Assembly (NCBI GenBank): GCA_037952775.1
Contig: JBANAY010000003.1
Span: 7,626,001-7,690,000 of the forward strand
Length of the DNA: 64,000 nucleotides
Direction: 5' to 3'
Source of the DNA: Clonostachys chloroleuca
Taxonomy: Eukaryota > Ascomycota > Sordariomycetes > Hypocreales > Bionectriaceae
Positions 21,801 through 33,070 of the stretch are shown here, one piece after another. Numbering within the stretch: the stretch's first letter is position 1; each line of letters opens with the position of its first letter. The notes beneath the pieces are model-generated. The model did not search any database. It was not told the origin of the DNA and saw only the letters and a list, made by a program, of their open reading frames with translations. A program made the translations under genes and the position numbers.

Positions 21801-24742
21801 CTGAGCGGTATTTGATAAGGAAAGCCCCCTCATGAGATAGAGTAACCTTTCCCTTGAACAAACGAGGATCATCTGAACCTGCAATAAACTCTACATCTTC
21901 TGCCAGGTTGAAAGCGTGATGAAGCCAATCTTCCAGGTCCACCCGGAGCCAAGAGGCTGGCGGGGAGGATCTTCGAGGTAATATGGGTGTAGATAGGGAA
22001 CGTCTACTTCGATGTCTGGTTCACCGGGAATTTGGACAGGTCGAAGCCAGTTCTGTGCACAGTATTTCCCTCCACCTGGGAGATAAACAAGATCTTGTAG
22101 TGGACGTACTTCGCGGTTCTTATGGTCGAAGAGTTTCATGTCATCTAAGACGGAAGGGTTTTGTGCAAATAGAGGGTGGGATCTCGCATTGGGTCCAGAC
22201 GATGGCAGCTTCATCCGATATAGCCAAACTAGATGTTGTTTTGTTTCTTCAAGAGTAACGTTGTGTTTGAAGAAGGAATTCTTGTGTGTTTTGCCACTAG
22301 CATTTTGATAACGTATGAAGGCGATGGCTTCAGCACACCTAGGCTTTCGTACAGCTGCCTACACGAAGCGTTTGCTGCCGCGGCTGGAAGAACAACACGT
22401 GGGACGAGATCCCGAGGAACAGGTATCCCTTCAAAATCCGAGAAATGGCAAGTAGTCCCTTTACCAAATATAGGCCTGGCTGGGGCGACTTCTCCCGAGG
22501 CAAGAGGTATCAACGGAAGGTGTACAAATCTGGTTTTCACTGTCGATTTGGTAGAATCCGCATTCTGATCACTGAATGAGAACAACCCAGGCGTGGATGC
22601 TCTCGAATCCAAGGTACCTGTGGCGCTGGCGGTGGTCTTGCCTTGGGAACTAAATGCAAACAGAGAAATGTTGGACGGCCCCGTATTAGAGTTGCCCCTG
22701 ATTTGGGCATCGGCCGTCTCACGGCTGCCGAAGGAGAATAGTCCTGACGAGGATGACGGTGGACCGATATTGCCCGAAGGTTGGGACGACCCGGACAATT
22801 GTGTCATATCATAATTTATCGCTGCTAGAATCAATTTCGCTAGCCTGCTGTGCCAGTCCTCATCTCGAGTCTCGAAGATGGCTTCCTTCCACGATTGTTC
22901 CTGGACCATTGCTGAGAGAATAGGATATATTTCGTATACTTGGAGTACTGAAAGGCCATACTCTCTTAGAATGTTAAGGTCGTTATCTTCGTAGTCCTTG
23001 GACAAGTACATCGGACTATTACATAGATCTGGGATGAGAGGGTCGCCGTTTTTGTCCAAGTAACGAGGCTCTAGCTGCCTCATCTGTTGTATGGGACATC
23101 GGGCAGCCTGGCGGATGGGAACAAGAACTTGCGCCTGGGAAAGAGGTGACTTAATTTCAGATACCATATCTTTCCAGAAGGGCGAATGGTTCAGGCTTTC
23201 TTCACGAGGCAAGTATCTCATCCACTTGTATTGGAGGGTTTGATGCTTAGCCAACTCTTCTATGCCTTTCACCAAAGCTTGACCGATAGCCTTGCGAAGA
23301 CCGACATTTCGTTGAGAACTCCAGACAATGTCCTGGCGATTGGCCTGAGTTACAAAGTCTGCATGGATTAGGAACTAAATGCGTGAAATTGTTAGTTGAG
23401 AACTTATTCGCGGACTTGGGACACCACTGACGTTAAATCCAATTTTACGGACTGGCATGAACGCAAAAACATCTTGTATTTCAGTGATAGGTTCGTCGTT
23501 TTCATCAAGCGGAAATGCTAGAACCACTCGCGATGTCGAATACAAGGCCAGACCCTCCTCAGTCTCTGAATAGGACCTGTTCTCATTCCTGGACAGCCCC
23601 GTTGCGTCATACTTGGTGACATGAAATTGTCGGACCATCTCAGAATCGATGCCACTGGTGGCATCAAACTTAGACGTGCGGAGCTCGGAACCTTGTGGAA
23701 AGTTTGGGCTGTCTGATAATGCCATCGATTTGGACCATATCTTATCCTCGCCCGATTCGAAGACAGCAATATTGATACGCCTCAGTTTATTCACGAACAA
23801 CAGCGCCTCGCCCTGAAGTTCCTTGAGCTGGGTGATGACCTCGTCACGCCGTTCCGTCAGATCGTCTGGCGTTCCGTTGTCATGAAAGTAGAGCGAAATC
23901 CGTGTCCCTGGGCCCTGGAACTCGTTCTCGGGCTCGAACCAGATGGGGGTGATCATGCCCATGCCTGAATCACCCACCTGGTGCTCGAAGTAGAAGGTGA
24001 AAGGCCCCGATTCAATTTGCACCTTCCAGGCAGCCATGAATGTCGACTTGAAACCGATGCCCTTCTCGCCAATGTATCCCTAGGCACCTTGCTTGGAGCT
24101 CTTCCCGATGTTGCAGATTGCTGTGAGATTCTCACTGGTGAAGCCATCCTCGTTGCATTCCACGACAAGACGGTCTGGGTAGACACTGAATGAGACATAC
24201 GGGTCATGCCCCTCGGCCAAGGCCTTGAAATAGTTGTTGTCAGCAGCATTCTGGAGCAATTCAAAGATGAAGCGAGCAGAGCTTGAATATAAAATTTGGG
24301 CCAGTCTGTCGAGCAGATTACATTAGTGCATGCGCGTCTAGTTATATTTGGCTTGATTGCAGGAGTGGTGGTTGGACGTACGTCGAGACAGAGGCTGCTA
24401 TCATATTATCCTTCTTCTGAAGGGCATGTAAAACAGTAGCTCGGATTTCATCGGGGATTAAGTCAACAACATGGGGTGGAAGGTAGCCATGATTGACCGC
24501 GATCTCGTCGACCAGCTCACGCGCCTGGGCGCGATCTAACTCCGGCAGTGGCGGAAGCTGCCATTTGATGGTCGTGCCCGGTTAAGGCAAATATCATAGG
24601 ATTTGCCTTAAGTTAAAGACGGCATAGAGAGAGAACACGGCATCTAGAGCGTTTATGAGCTCAGTTCTACCCGCACAACGGCATCGAGAAGATGAAAGGG
24701 GTGGATTCAAGGGCGTACCTCACTTCTTTGTCCAATCTCCAT
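18824..24742 (-). CDS. GHKL ATPase / NOV (DUF3883) giant protein, disrupted as read
   Basis: This is a sacsin-like N-terminal GHKL ATPase joined to a C-terminal NOV (DUF3883) domain. Nine exons are inferred: 24742-24719, 24557-24382, 24305-23432, 23374-21345, 21276-20910, 20854-20234, 20168-19448, 19382-19077, 19006-18824, about 1,766 aa after correction. ATPase motifs: N box FELLQNAADN, NEDGF, and GYIGEKGIGFKS. The C-terminus has GAAGELFVFEIL and YHIEMKTS, an E...ExK pattern like restriction-endonuclease folds. An in-frame TAG (24080-24082) interrupts the third ATPase motif. Apparent one-base losses lie near 22260, in the G run 21962-21965 and near 21804, plus a one-base gain in the A run 21096-21099. 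Exon lengths balance only with these corrections. The first exon is the least certain. Role unknown; plausibly conflict-related. Confidence 0.72.
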
Positions 24743-25092
24743 GTTCACGATCCGTCTAATTAGGTTTAGAACAGACCCTGTCCGTTCCAGGCTATTAAGA
24801 GCTATTGAATTTAGGGTCCACACCCCAGTGTTTATCTCTGACGCGACGCGGACAATCTCCATCTCTACCGTTGAACAGTACTGCTCAGAGGGACCATGAA
24901 TTGCATGAAGAAGCCATAGATACCAAGAAGACGCCAGGGTGGCAGGGTCTATCTAATCGTCAGATCTAAGTAGCCAGCTGTGAATCATGATACAAAGGAA
25001 GCTAGACTGTGGCAGTATTTCCTGACTTTTTTGCAGGTATTTTTATGTACTCTCTATCAAAATATATACAATGAAAGAAGTTTATGTCTTTT
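24743..25092. other. Gap between GHKL-NOV 5' end and kelch 3' end
   Basis: 350 bases holding the GHKL-NOV promoter and the kelch gene's 3' flank. No further element was recognised. Confidence 0.35.
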
Positions 25093-27107
25093 CTATACGC
25101 CGACCATCTCTGCTGGCGGCGGCGTCGGTTGTCTCATCGGCTCAACCACATTCGGGCGGCCATACCGAGCATCATGGATCTCATAAACCGGACTGGGATA
25201 CACCGGATTGGAGTAGACCGTCTCGGGGCTCGCTGATTTGGAATAGAAGGATGAATCCGACCCATAGTAGTAGTTCTTGGGCTCATCCCTCGGTAGTTCT
25301 GGTTCGGGGGCCGGCCGTCGGTGCTGGTACATGAACCATGCGACGGCCAGGATAAGCGTGATGAGAGCTGTTCCTCCCAGTACGCCTCCAATAATGGCGC
25401 CGATATTTGTTTTATTGGTGTTATTGTTGTCGTTATTCGTGTCATCTTTGCTCGCGTCACTTGTTGTATTGGTAATCTTCAGGCCTGAAAAGCTGCTCTT
25501 GAAGTCCGCATCGTCGGTCCAGTTGACCCTGGCGGAATAATCACTAAACTGAATTAGCTGACGGTGTCGGATAATGAATACACGCTTGGGATCGTACCTT
25601 TCTTGATAATATTGCTGGACAAAGTTGGGCGTCTCATAATCGCCAGCAGATGGGTTGTAGCTGTCCACCCAGTTGCCAGTGTTCATGTCAAGAATTCCAA
25701 TGCCATTGGGCCATTGCTCCACCGTGCTGAAGGCATTGTCGCCTGTTGCACCACCGACTGAGATCATCTGGCTTTTGCCAATGGTTGCACAATCGTGGTA
25801 TCGGCGTCCGGGGGCTCGGCTTGATGGTGCTCTGAACCAACGGAATGCTGGCAGAGACAGTCTAGAAAGCAAGGCGTGTTAGTCTTCTCTATCCGTTTAC
25901 TAGACTGACGGTAGGCCGAATACTTACACCCAGACGTCGTCCAGATCTGTCGAAATGCGATCATTATACCCTCCATATACAAAGCTAAATAACCATGTCA
26001 GCACGTCCATTCAAATACGAAGAAAGCAGAGCCAATGTTCATACATCTCGTAGGTTCCGTTCTTTCCGCGAGCTCCTGTCAGGCAAAACTGGCTGCGAGA
26101 ATCCGGGGCGGTGGCTGATCCAAACGGAGACACGTCGGTGGAGGTCGGTTGCTGAATCCACTTCCGCTTCACAGGGTTGTAGAATGAGAGGTCGGCGAGA
26201 GAATTCTGCTTGATCTGTTTCCCTGTCGACATCGATGATACTCCACCTCCCAGGAACATGATGAGGGGGTCGCTTCCGAAACCCTCAATGCAGTGGCCTC
26301 TGCCGTTGATCAGGGGCCCGTCCATGGAATAACCGTCGGTCGAGATGTTCTCCCACTTGCCGGTGCTCATTTCGTAGGTGAGCAGTCCGGGAGCCGGAAA
26401 CCAGCCGCCGTCTTGCTCGCCGCTGACCCCAGACTCAGTCCAGTAGCTCGATGAGCCGCCCATGTAGTAGCCAACTCCCTTGCATGATGCTGCAGCGCCC
26501 TTGCTTGCTACTCGGAGGTCGGCGAACGTATCGGGGTTGGCGGCATCCTTCTCTCTCCAGGTTCCGCCACCATTGCCGTCGACGGTGAACTCGTACAGGG
26601 TCTTCTTGTATGTGTCCTCCACCTTGGATCGGTTGGTCGAGGAGCCTGCCCACTTGTACATCTTGTTGTTTCCATCGGTCCACAGACCAAACTGGTCGAC
26701 GGTCTGGACCTTTCCATTGTATGCTGTCTCACGGAATATGACCGAGCCGTTCATCCATGGCTGTGTGAGGGGAAGCGCGTACGTCGAATTGACTGTGGCA
26801 AAATGGTAGTTAGTATCTGCAGAGATGCCATGATGGTATGCTAAGATGCCTCCGTACTTGCGACGCGATCCGATAATCCCTTCTCAAACCATGAGGAGTA
26901 TGACCCTCCCTCGATATACAACCAATCGCCCAGGACCGCGACTAGAAAGTGTCAGTATGACCCCACCGTCAGACAAAGTAATCAACATGTCGTCTTACGC
27001 GAATGGAAGTTTCTTCGCTTCAGGTTGATATTAGGACCGGCGGCGCGGACTGAGATGGCGCACACGCTCAGGACGACGACCAAGACGGAGATGGCCTTGG
27101 AATACAT
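25093..27107 (-). CDS. Kelch-repeat membrane-anchored surface protein
   Basis: Predicted single-pass surface protein with an extracellular beta-propeller. Exons: 27107-26999, 26941-26858, 26792-26045, 25984-25928, 25861-25598 and 25543-25093, giving 570 aa. A signal peptide covers about residues 1-23 (SVLVVVLSVCAISVRA). Kelch-type blades are visible as LYIEGG, CLTGARGKNGTYEIFVYGGYND and RYHDCATIGKSQMISVGGATG; the VYGGYND blade appears only after splicing. A Asn/Thr/Asp-rich stalk is followed by one TM helix (IGAIIGGVLGGTALITLILA) and a cytosolic Pro/Tyr-rich tail with several YxxP-like Tyr. The last intron (25597-25544, 54 nt) is in frame without a stop, so retention would add 18 residues. 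Homologues are usually annotated as kelch or cell-wall-anchored proteins; the ligand is unknown. Confidence 0.8.
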
Positions 27108-28266
27108 GGTGGGCCGTCTTCGTTCGCAATTGATTATGTTCTTGCTGTCGCTGCTGTGCCCAGATTCCCGTCGATAGCACTAACGAAAGGCATCAATGGG
27201 TAAAGGCGCGGATGGGTGGCGAGAATCAACAGGTTGAATAGAGGGGTATTTCCCAAAACGAAGCGCTCCGGATGAGTTTTAACGATTGACGCCCACATGG
27301 TTCACTGGATATTCCGTGGAAAAGACCCATGAGATCACCCGAAGTGTCCGGGGCACAGCCTAGCTGCGTCCGTAACACTCCTTGGCACAGAGCATTTTTG
27401 GCGGCCAATGCAACGGTTTTTCTCAGCTCTGTCCATCTGGAGACGGGAAGGATAAGCACCTAGACTGCTTTGCCCTCGTGCTGCCAAGGGGAGGACAGGG
27501 GTGGTCCTCCCAGCATGTTCCAATATTAGCATAAGCAGGCCACGGATCGCTATAATTAAACCTCCGGTCCACCCCTTATTTGCGTCTTCACTCGCTAGCA
27601 ACGGAGCTAGGCCCCGTTGGATCCCATCTTACTGCCTGTTCCATTGCCTGCTATACGCCTGAATCACGGCCACTCGTCAACTGAGGCCCCGTCCCGGTAG
27701 TTGTCGGTAGTATATCGAGCCAGGCCCCCTCGTATTCAGTTCCAGTAACGGCCATATGGACCGTCACCTGCAAAGCCAAGAATACAGTTCAATACCAGCC
27801 AGCAAGGGCTTCGGATGCCTTTTGACATCGGCATTTGCACCGTCCACAGGCCCACTGGACATGCGAGTAGTCGGCGATCTAATTTATCTTGCCGGCAGAA
27901 GCATTTAGTAGTTCCACGCTCACATCACGTTGCCGCTGCAGGTGGAAAAGTGTTATCATCGTCGCGGGGTGATAGATCAAGATATACTATACCGGACATT
28001 AAGCCACCCCTCAAAGGCACAGTTTCTTTCGCAGACGCGGCCTGGCACGGTAAGGAGCGTGAAAGCAATAAAGCAATGCATGACAGATGGTCTGACGGGG
28101 GGTCGGACTGATGTCATGTAAAAAATAACTGAGTCAGTCAGGCTACTTACTCCTTTCATCTGCGTTGGTCTCCCAAATCCTTCTCAAGCACTGGCAGCCT
28201 GTGACAGGCCAGGCCAGCCCCCGTAAAAATAATTATGCTTGTTCCATTTTCAACACCTCTAGCGCA
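27108..28266. other. 1.2 kb intergenic region
   Basis: Holds the kelch gene promoter and the 3' flank of the MFS gene. Short open frames at 27226-27601 (-) and 27815-28111 (+) have no coding support. Confidence 0.35.
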
Positions 28267-30075
28267 CTAATTTTCCTCGTATCGTTGGTTGCCCAAACTC
28301 TGCTTATCCAAGTCAATCTCCTCCATGAACATTGATGTCACCAACCCCAACCCACTCAAGCCCGTCATGGTGTAAAAAATCACCCGGAAGCAGTCAAGGT
28401 AGACCCTCAGCACTGGATCCAACTCCGAGCTAGCGATGTCCAGCGCCTTCAACTCGTTGATGAAATTTACCGCATTGGCGGCATCACTCAACGGCGCCAA
28501 GGGTCCGACCGGCTCGACCCCAGCGCTAGAAATTGAGAAAGCAAACACAGTGTTGAAGATGGCCGACGATATCGCAAGGCCCACAAGGCCGCCAAACATG
28601 CGGATGGTGAGAAACTGGCCGGTGGCCAGGCTGGTGTCGTCTACGTGCTTGACGCTGGCCTGGATGGGAAGCATACTCAAGCGTAGCAGTGACACTCCCT
28701 GGCCCCATAGAATCGGAAGGCCGTACCGCATGGCTGATGAGGAGCTCACGTCGAAGAGGGCCAGCACGCCGGTGCCTACCGTAAGAATCACCCAGGAGAG
28801 CCGTAGAATCCACACGTACCCCCCGAACAGCGGGACCATCATCATAGACACGGCGGCGATTATCGTGCTCAGAATGACGGTCGGTAGAAGGGAGACTGAT
28901 GCCGAGATGACCGTCTCGAGCTGCACGGCCTGATAGAGCAGGGGCAAGTATTGCAGCAACGAGATGAGAACTGCGCCGTGGAGGAAACCACCAATCTGCG
29001 TTGACCTCGCGGTTTTGGAGTGAAAGAGCCGGTGGGGCATGATGGGCTCCGTTGGCTTCCCCTCGTAGTACACAAAAAGCACGAGCACGACAACGCCCAG
29101 GAGCATGGGAACTAAGGTCTGCCAGGAAGCCCAGGGGAACAAGGAGCCAGCCCAGCTCAGTGGAATGACAAAGATGGCGATTCCAATTACAACAAGAGCC
29201 ATGCCGAGCCAATCGAGACGGCGCAGCCGGTCGGTCAATGTGCCCCCGTTTGGGACAGGTCGAAGTTTTAAGAAGAAGAGGACCAGGGGAAATCCCAAAC
29301 CGAGTATAGGGAGATTGATCCATCCAATCCAGCGCCATGTAACGTACGTCGAGAAAAGCGCACCGATGAAAGGCCCAAGAATGTTTCCCACGGCAGAGGG
29401 AATGGCTAAAATGCCGAGATACTTGGCCCGTTCTTTGAGGGTTGTCATGTCAGCGATCGTAACAGTGACTATCACATCGATCCCTCCGCCGCCAAGCCCT
29501 TGTAGAACTCGCCCCGCAATGAGAACATCCATATTTGAAGCAATAGCAAAAAGTATAGACCCGATGAAGAAAAGGCCGATGGACAGGTAGAGTGGAGGTT
29601 TTCGCCCAAAAATGTCCGAGATGCTGGCCAACACCGGATGCAAGACTAGACTGCAAAGGGTGTAAGATAGGCTTGCCCAAAATGACTGCAGACTCGTGCC
29701 TTGAAGGTCTCTGGCTATTGTCTACCGGTCGGTCACAATGAAAACTGGGGTAAGTATTGGGAAAAACGAGGTCAAGAAAAGGTACGTCTCATCACTTACT
29801 GGGAGGGCAATGCCCAAGCACGTTGCGTCTACATGAACAACAAACAAAACCGCAGAAAGCCCTGCGAAGGCAAGGATAAAAGAGACAGACTTCTTAGGAT
29901 TTCGTGCTAGTTCCTGCTGAGTATCTATCTCTTCAACGGAAGATTGAGTATTAAAAGTTGCTGTTACAAGTTCATCCTTGTTATTCTTCTCAGAGTGTCG
30001 TCCCTGGCTCGGGGGAGATTCGACATCTGACGAAACACCCATTCTGCTGCTAGAAGTGGCTTCGAAATCGTGCAT
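28267..30075 (-). CDS. MFS multidrug-type transporter (14-TM DHA2-like)
   Basis: Predicted plasma-membrane drug:H+ antiporter of the major facilitator superfamily. Exon 1 is 30075-29800, the intron is 29799-29722 (GTAAGT...GGTAG), and exon 2 is 29721-28267, giving 576 aa. After a hydrophilic N-terminus of about 55 residues, the first TM leads into the motif VDATCLGIALPTIARDL, completed by the splice. The signature loop SDIFGRKPPLYLSIGLFF (motif A) and GRVLQGLGGGGI (motif B) follow, then about 14 hydrophobic segments. The length and spacing fit toxin/azole exporters rather than sugar carriers. It is the distal gene of a minus-strand run with the dual-zinc regulator and the sugar transporter, so export of a pathway product or toxic substrate is possible. 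Confidence 0.85.
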
Positions 30076-30579
30076 GTTGCGTAAAATCACCGACTTGAGG
30101 AGCCAATTGAGGGTGAATGAGATGGGGGTAAAGCTGTAGGGTAGGTCGTAACCAGAAGCTGAGACAACCGGGCAGGGTTCAATATCAGACCCGCCGTTTG
30201 GAAAGCAGGCTTAGAAGAGGGAAAACTGTAAGAATGTCTGTATGAGAACTATTTAACAGAGAAAAGAAGACAGACAACTAGCAGAAACTCGGATCACCGG
30301 AATGCCCTTATACGTGGGATGTCTGATCAAGCCGAGACCTGACCAGAGATCTGATCATGGTGAAAATTTGTGGAGCAAATTTGAAGCTTCCGACGAGAAA
30401 GTCGCCGGTCAATTTCCCACGGTAAACAAACTTGATTGGTCAAAAACTGGGGCATTCTGCATTGCTTTCCGGCTGACGCGTTGTTCGGTTCCTCTCGCGT
30501 CTCGCGTGGATACAGAGACATCAAAATCTCCCCTCACACGAAAGGTAATCTCTTATAAAAAAACGTTAGTGTGGCATAA
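30076..30579. other. Promoter region of the MFS exporter
   Basis: 504 bases between the MFS start and the 3' end of the regulator gene. No motif was recognised. Confidence 0.35.
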
Positions 30580-32698
30580 CTACAGTATCAGGTAATTATA
30601 ATCCTCCATTTGCATATCAAAAGGGTCCCATAGCATCCCCATATCTTGCCCGATGGACATCGCCCCGTCTCTCGCGACAAAATCACCACTCGTAGCCTGG
30701 TTCAGGTCGCCCAGCTGTCTAATGAAAGTAGGAGTGACGCGACCCATTCTCTTTTGCTGAGAGGTAGCACTAATGGGGCGCGGTTCCGTATTTGAAGCTT
30801 GGGCCGAAGAATCCTCTTCCACACAAGGCATTAAAGTGTGACGAGAAGGCAGATGATGTGAATTTTGTTCCCCTTCGGGGCTCGACGATCGAGGCCACAA
30901 GTCTCGATGCTGCCCTAGTACATTGACAAGTTGCTCGGCATCGGCCAAGCATTTGTCTGCTCGTTTGTGCATTTGGCGAAGCCCATTAGCCAGCGCGAGC
31001 GCATCTCGCAGCTTTCCCTGAAGAGCGGCTACGGAGCGAGATCCTTCTACTGGGAGCAAGTGCGCCAAATGAAGGAGTATCTGTGAAACTTGGAAAATGG
31101 ATGTACAAAGGAACGTATCTTGTATCATCTCACTAGGCTCGAGGTGAAAGACTTCCGACCACAAATCGCAAAGGCGAGTCGCACGATCCAAGCATGCTTC
31201 CTGGCAATACGAGACATATTCAGGCGGAGTTCGTTCGAAGCAGTCTCTACTAACTGCCTCACGTATACCTGATATTAGGAAGCGATATAGGTCGCATTGG
31301 CTTTGGAGCCAATGAGTATGAAGTATCACGAATGGGCTGGCGTCGTCGGAATGCACGAGAAGGAGGAGCGTAGATCTTGAAAGCTTCAACTCCTCGGGAA
31401 GATGCTGTTCCCACTCATCCAGTCTCTTTTGTAACTCTTCTAGCTCGCCACGACTTTGTTCTGGGCTTTCATTATCTCGTCTCACTCGTTTGGTATATCT
31501 AGAAGTAATGGTCAGAACCATGCCTGGATAGGAAAATGATAACGGCAGAGGCATCTATATCCTACCTCAGCACCTCATCCCTCAAGGCCAGGAGCTTGAG
31601 GTAGTAGCCATAAATATTTGTGACACCATCTCCCTCTGGAGACGTCGAACTTATGAACCCAGCACGGGAGGGCAGACCTTTCTCGAAGCTGTAATCATCA
31701 CATGGCAATCGTAGTTGCATGCGATTTGTAGGACAGACAGAGAGATCTTCGACGCCCCCTGAGAAATAGCGGTCAATTGAGTAAATTTCCCAGACGATGC
31801 GCCTTCGGAGCTCGAGGGTCAAGGGCTGTGCCTCGCCCGTGTATTCATGATTCAGGCGCATTGTGAAGGCAAGCCGGGCAGCCATGGAGAGAAGATTCCA
31901 GGCTGAGGCTAAGTCGCCGTCATTCCATCGAAACCGGATGACTAGTAGCAGAACCTGTAATTGTGTAATCGAGAACTGGCCTGGATTTAGGAGAACGGAC
32001 TGCTGTGCTTGCTCGATCAAGTCTCTGGCAATCTTGATCTGCTCTGGGTCTTGCGAGCTAATCATCATGCCAATCGCCACAAGTGCGTGCAACAGAGCAG
32101 GGTCAAGTCGTCCTTGATTCCAGTCAGAAAGACTCAACGCTTTGTGAAGAAACTTCCCAGTCCATTGGCTGCGACTGCTGAAATAGATATCGAGACAGGC
32201 TCGCACCCTCTGCTTATCCAGAGACTCTGGGCTCGTATGGCTCGTATGGCTCGCTACGGTCCCGTCAAGTCCAGACGATGGAGTGGCTGCCATCATTGCA
32301 GTATCTTGACTGGTCGAGTGGTTTCCAGGAGCACCGCTCAGATCCTGCACAGGATTACCACAATCCAGACCTCGCGAGTTGCATCTTTCGCAGGGGCTTC
32401 GCCCAGAACATTTCGCTTTGACAGCTCGACACGCCCTGCACGCTCTCCGAGTCCGCTTCCTCTTGGTTCCCGACCTCGTGACATCCCATAGTTCTAATGG
32501 TTCCGGGCTGAGACTCTCGGTACTCCTGGCGTACGGACACGACAAGCCGAGGCGTACACAAGGGCCGCATTGGGGGGAGACGCGGTTGCACTTCACTTTT
32601 CGCAGCCGGCATTGCCCACAAGCGGCAGGCTGCTTGGGAGGCGATGTTGGACCATTCGGAAGGTTCGTGTTACTTGCTGATTCCGCTGCCTCCGACAT
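30580..32698 (-). CDS. Fungal transcription factor with two Zn2Cys6 clusters
   Basis: Predicted nuclear DNA-binding activator or repressor. Exon 1 is 32698-31566, the intron is 31565-31499 (GTAGGA...TCTAG), and exon 2 is 31498-30580, giving 683 aa. Two complete binuclear zinc clusters stand in tandem near the N-terminus. The first is CGQCRLRKVKC...CGPCVRLGLSC. The second is CRACRAVKAKC...CERCNSRGLDC, after a basic linker KRKRTRR. Each has six Cys with typical spacing; most fungal factors have only one. The middle region has the fungal-specific TF domain (ALVAIGMMISS, LLSMAARLAFTMRLNHE, LRRRIVWEIYSIDRYFSG). The C-terminus is acidic and ends DMGMLWDPFDMQMEDYNYL, a plausible activation segment. 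The start is the first ATG in frame. Its position between two transporters and next to a sulfatase suggests it controls them. Confidence 0.88.
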
Positions 32699-33070
32699 GT
32701 TGACATGCTCGGCCACTTCCAGCGTTGTTGAGGGCTCGTCGGCGGATGCGGGAGTTTTTTTTTGTCGGCAAAGGACCGATGGCGTGCTCAGGAATAGCGG
32801 TCGCGTATTAACTGGCTCCAGACTCTAGAGGTGCTTAATTAACCTTCCACTATACTAGGCCATTATCATCATTAACCGGGGGTAGATGAAATATGCCCAG
32901 GGAGGCATGAATGAGGGTTTCTAGTGAACAACCGGGCGGAAACTAGCCCATCTTCACGATCTTATTATTAATACCTTCGGCTAAACAATTTTGATCAAGG
33001 TACACTAGGCTTTCTACTAGCTATAGGCTGAATAAAGGCAAGGTTCCTATTGGGCCCTTCAAAATGCTTC
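32699..33070. other. Regulator promoter / transporter 3' flank
   Basis: 372 bases. Contains a run of eight or more A on the regulator strand near 32756-32763. No other element was recognised. Confidence 0.3.

Noticed and set aside
24070..24090. Tiny GT...AG intron removing the TAG in the GHKL gene
   Set aside because: The only GT..AG unit is 8 nt (GTGCCTAG), too short to splice, and its removal breaks the frame.
23953..24264. Minus-strand frame across the ATPase region as a separate gene
   Set aside because: It is an out-of-frame shadow; the GHKL motifs are in another frame.
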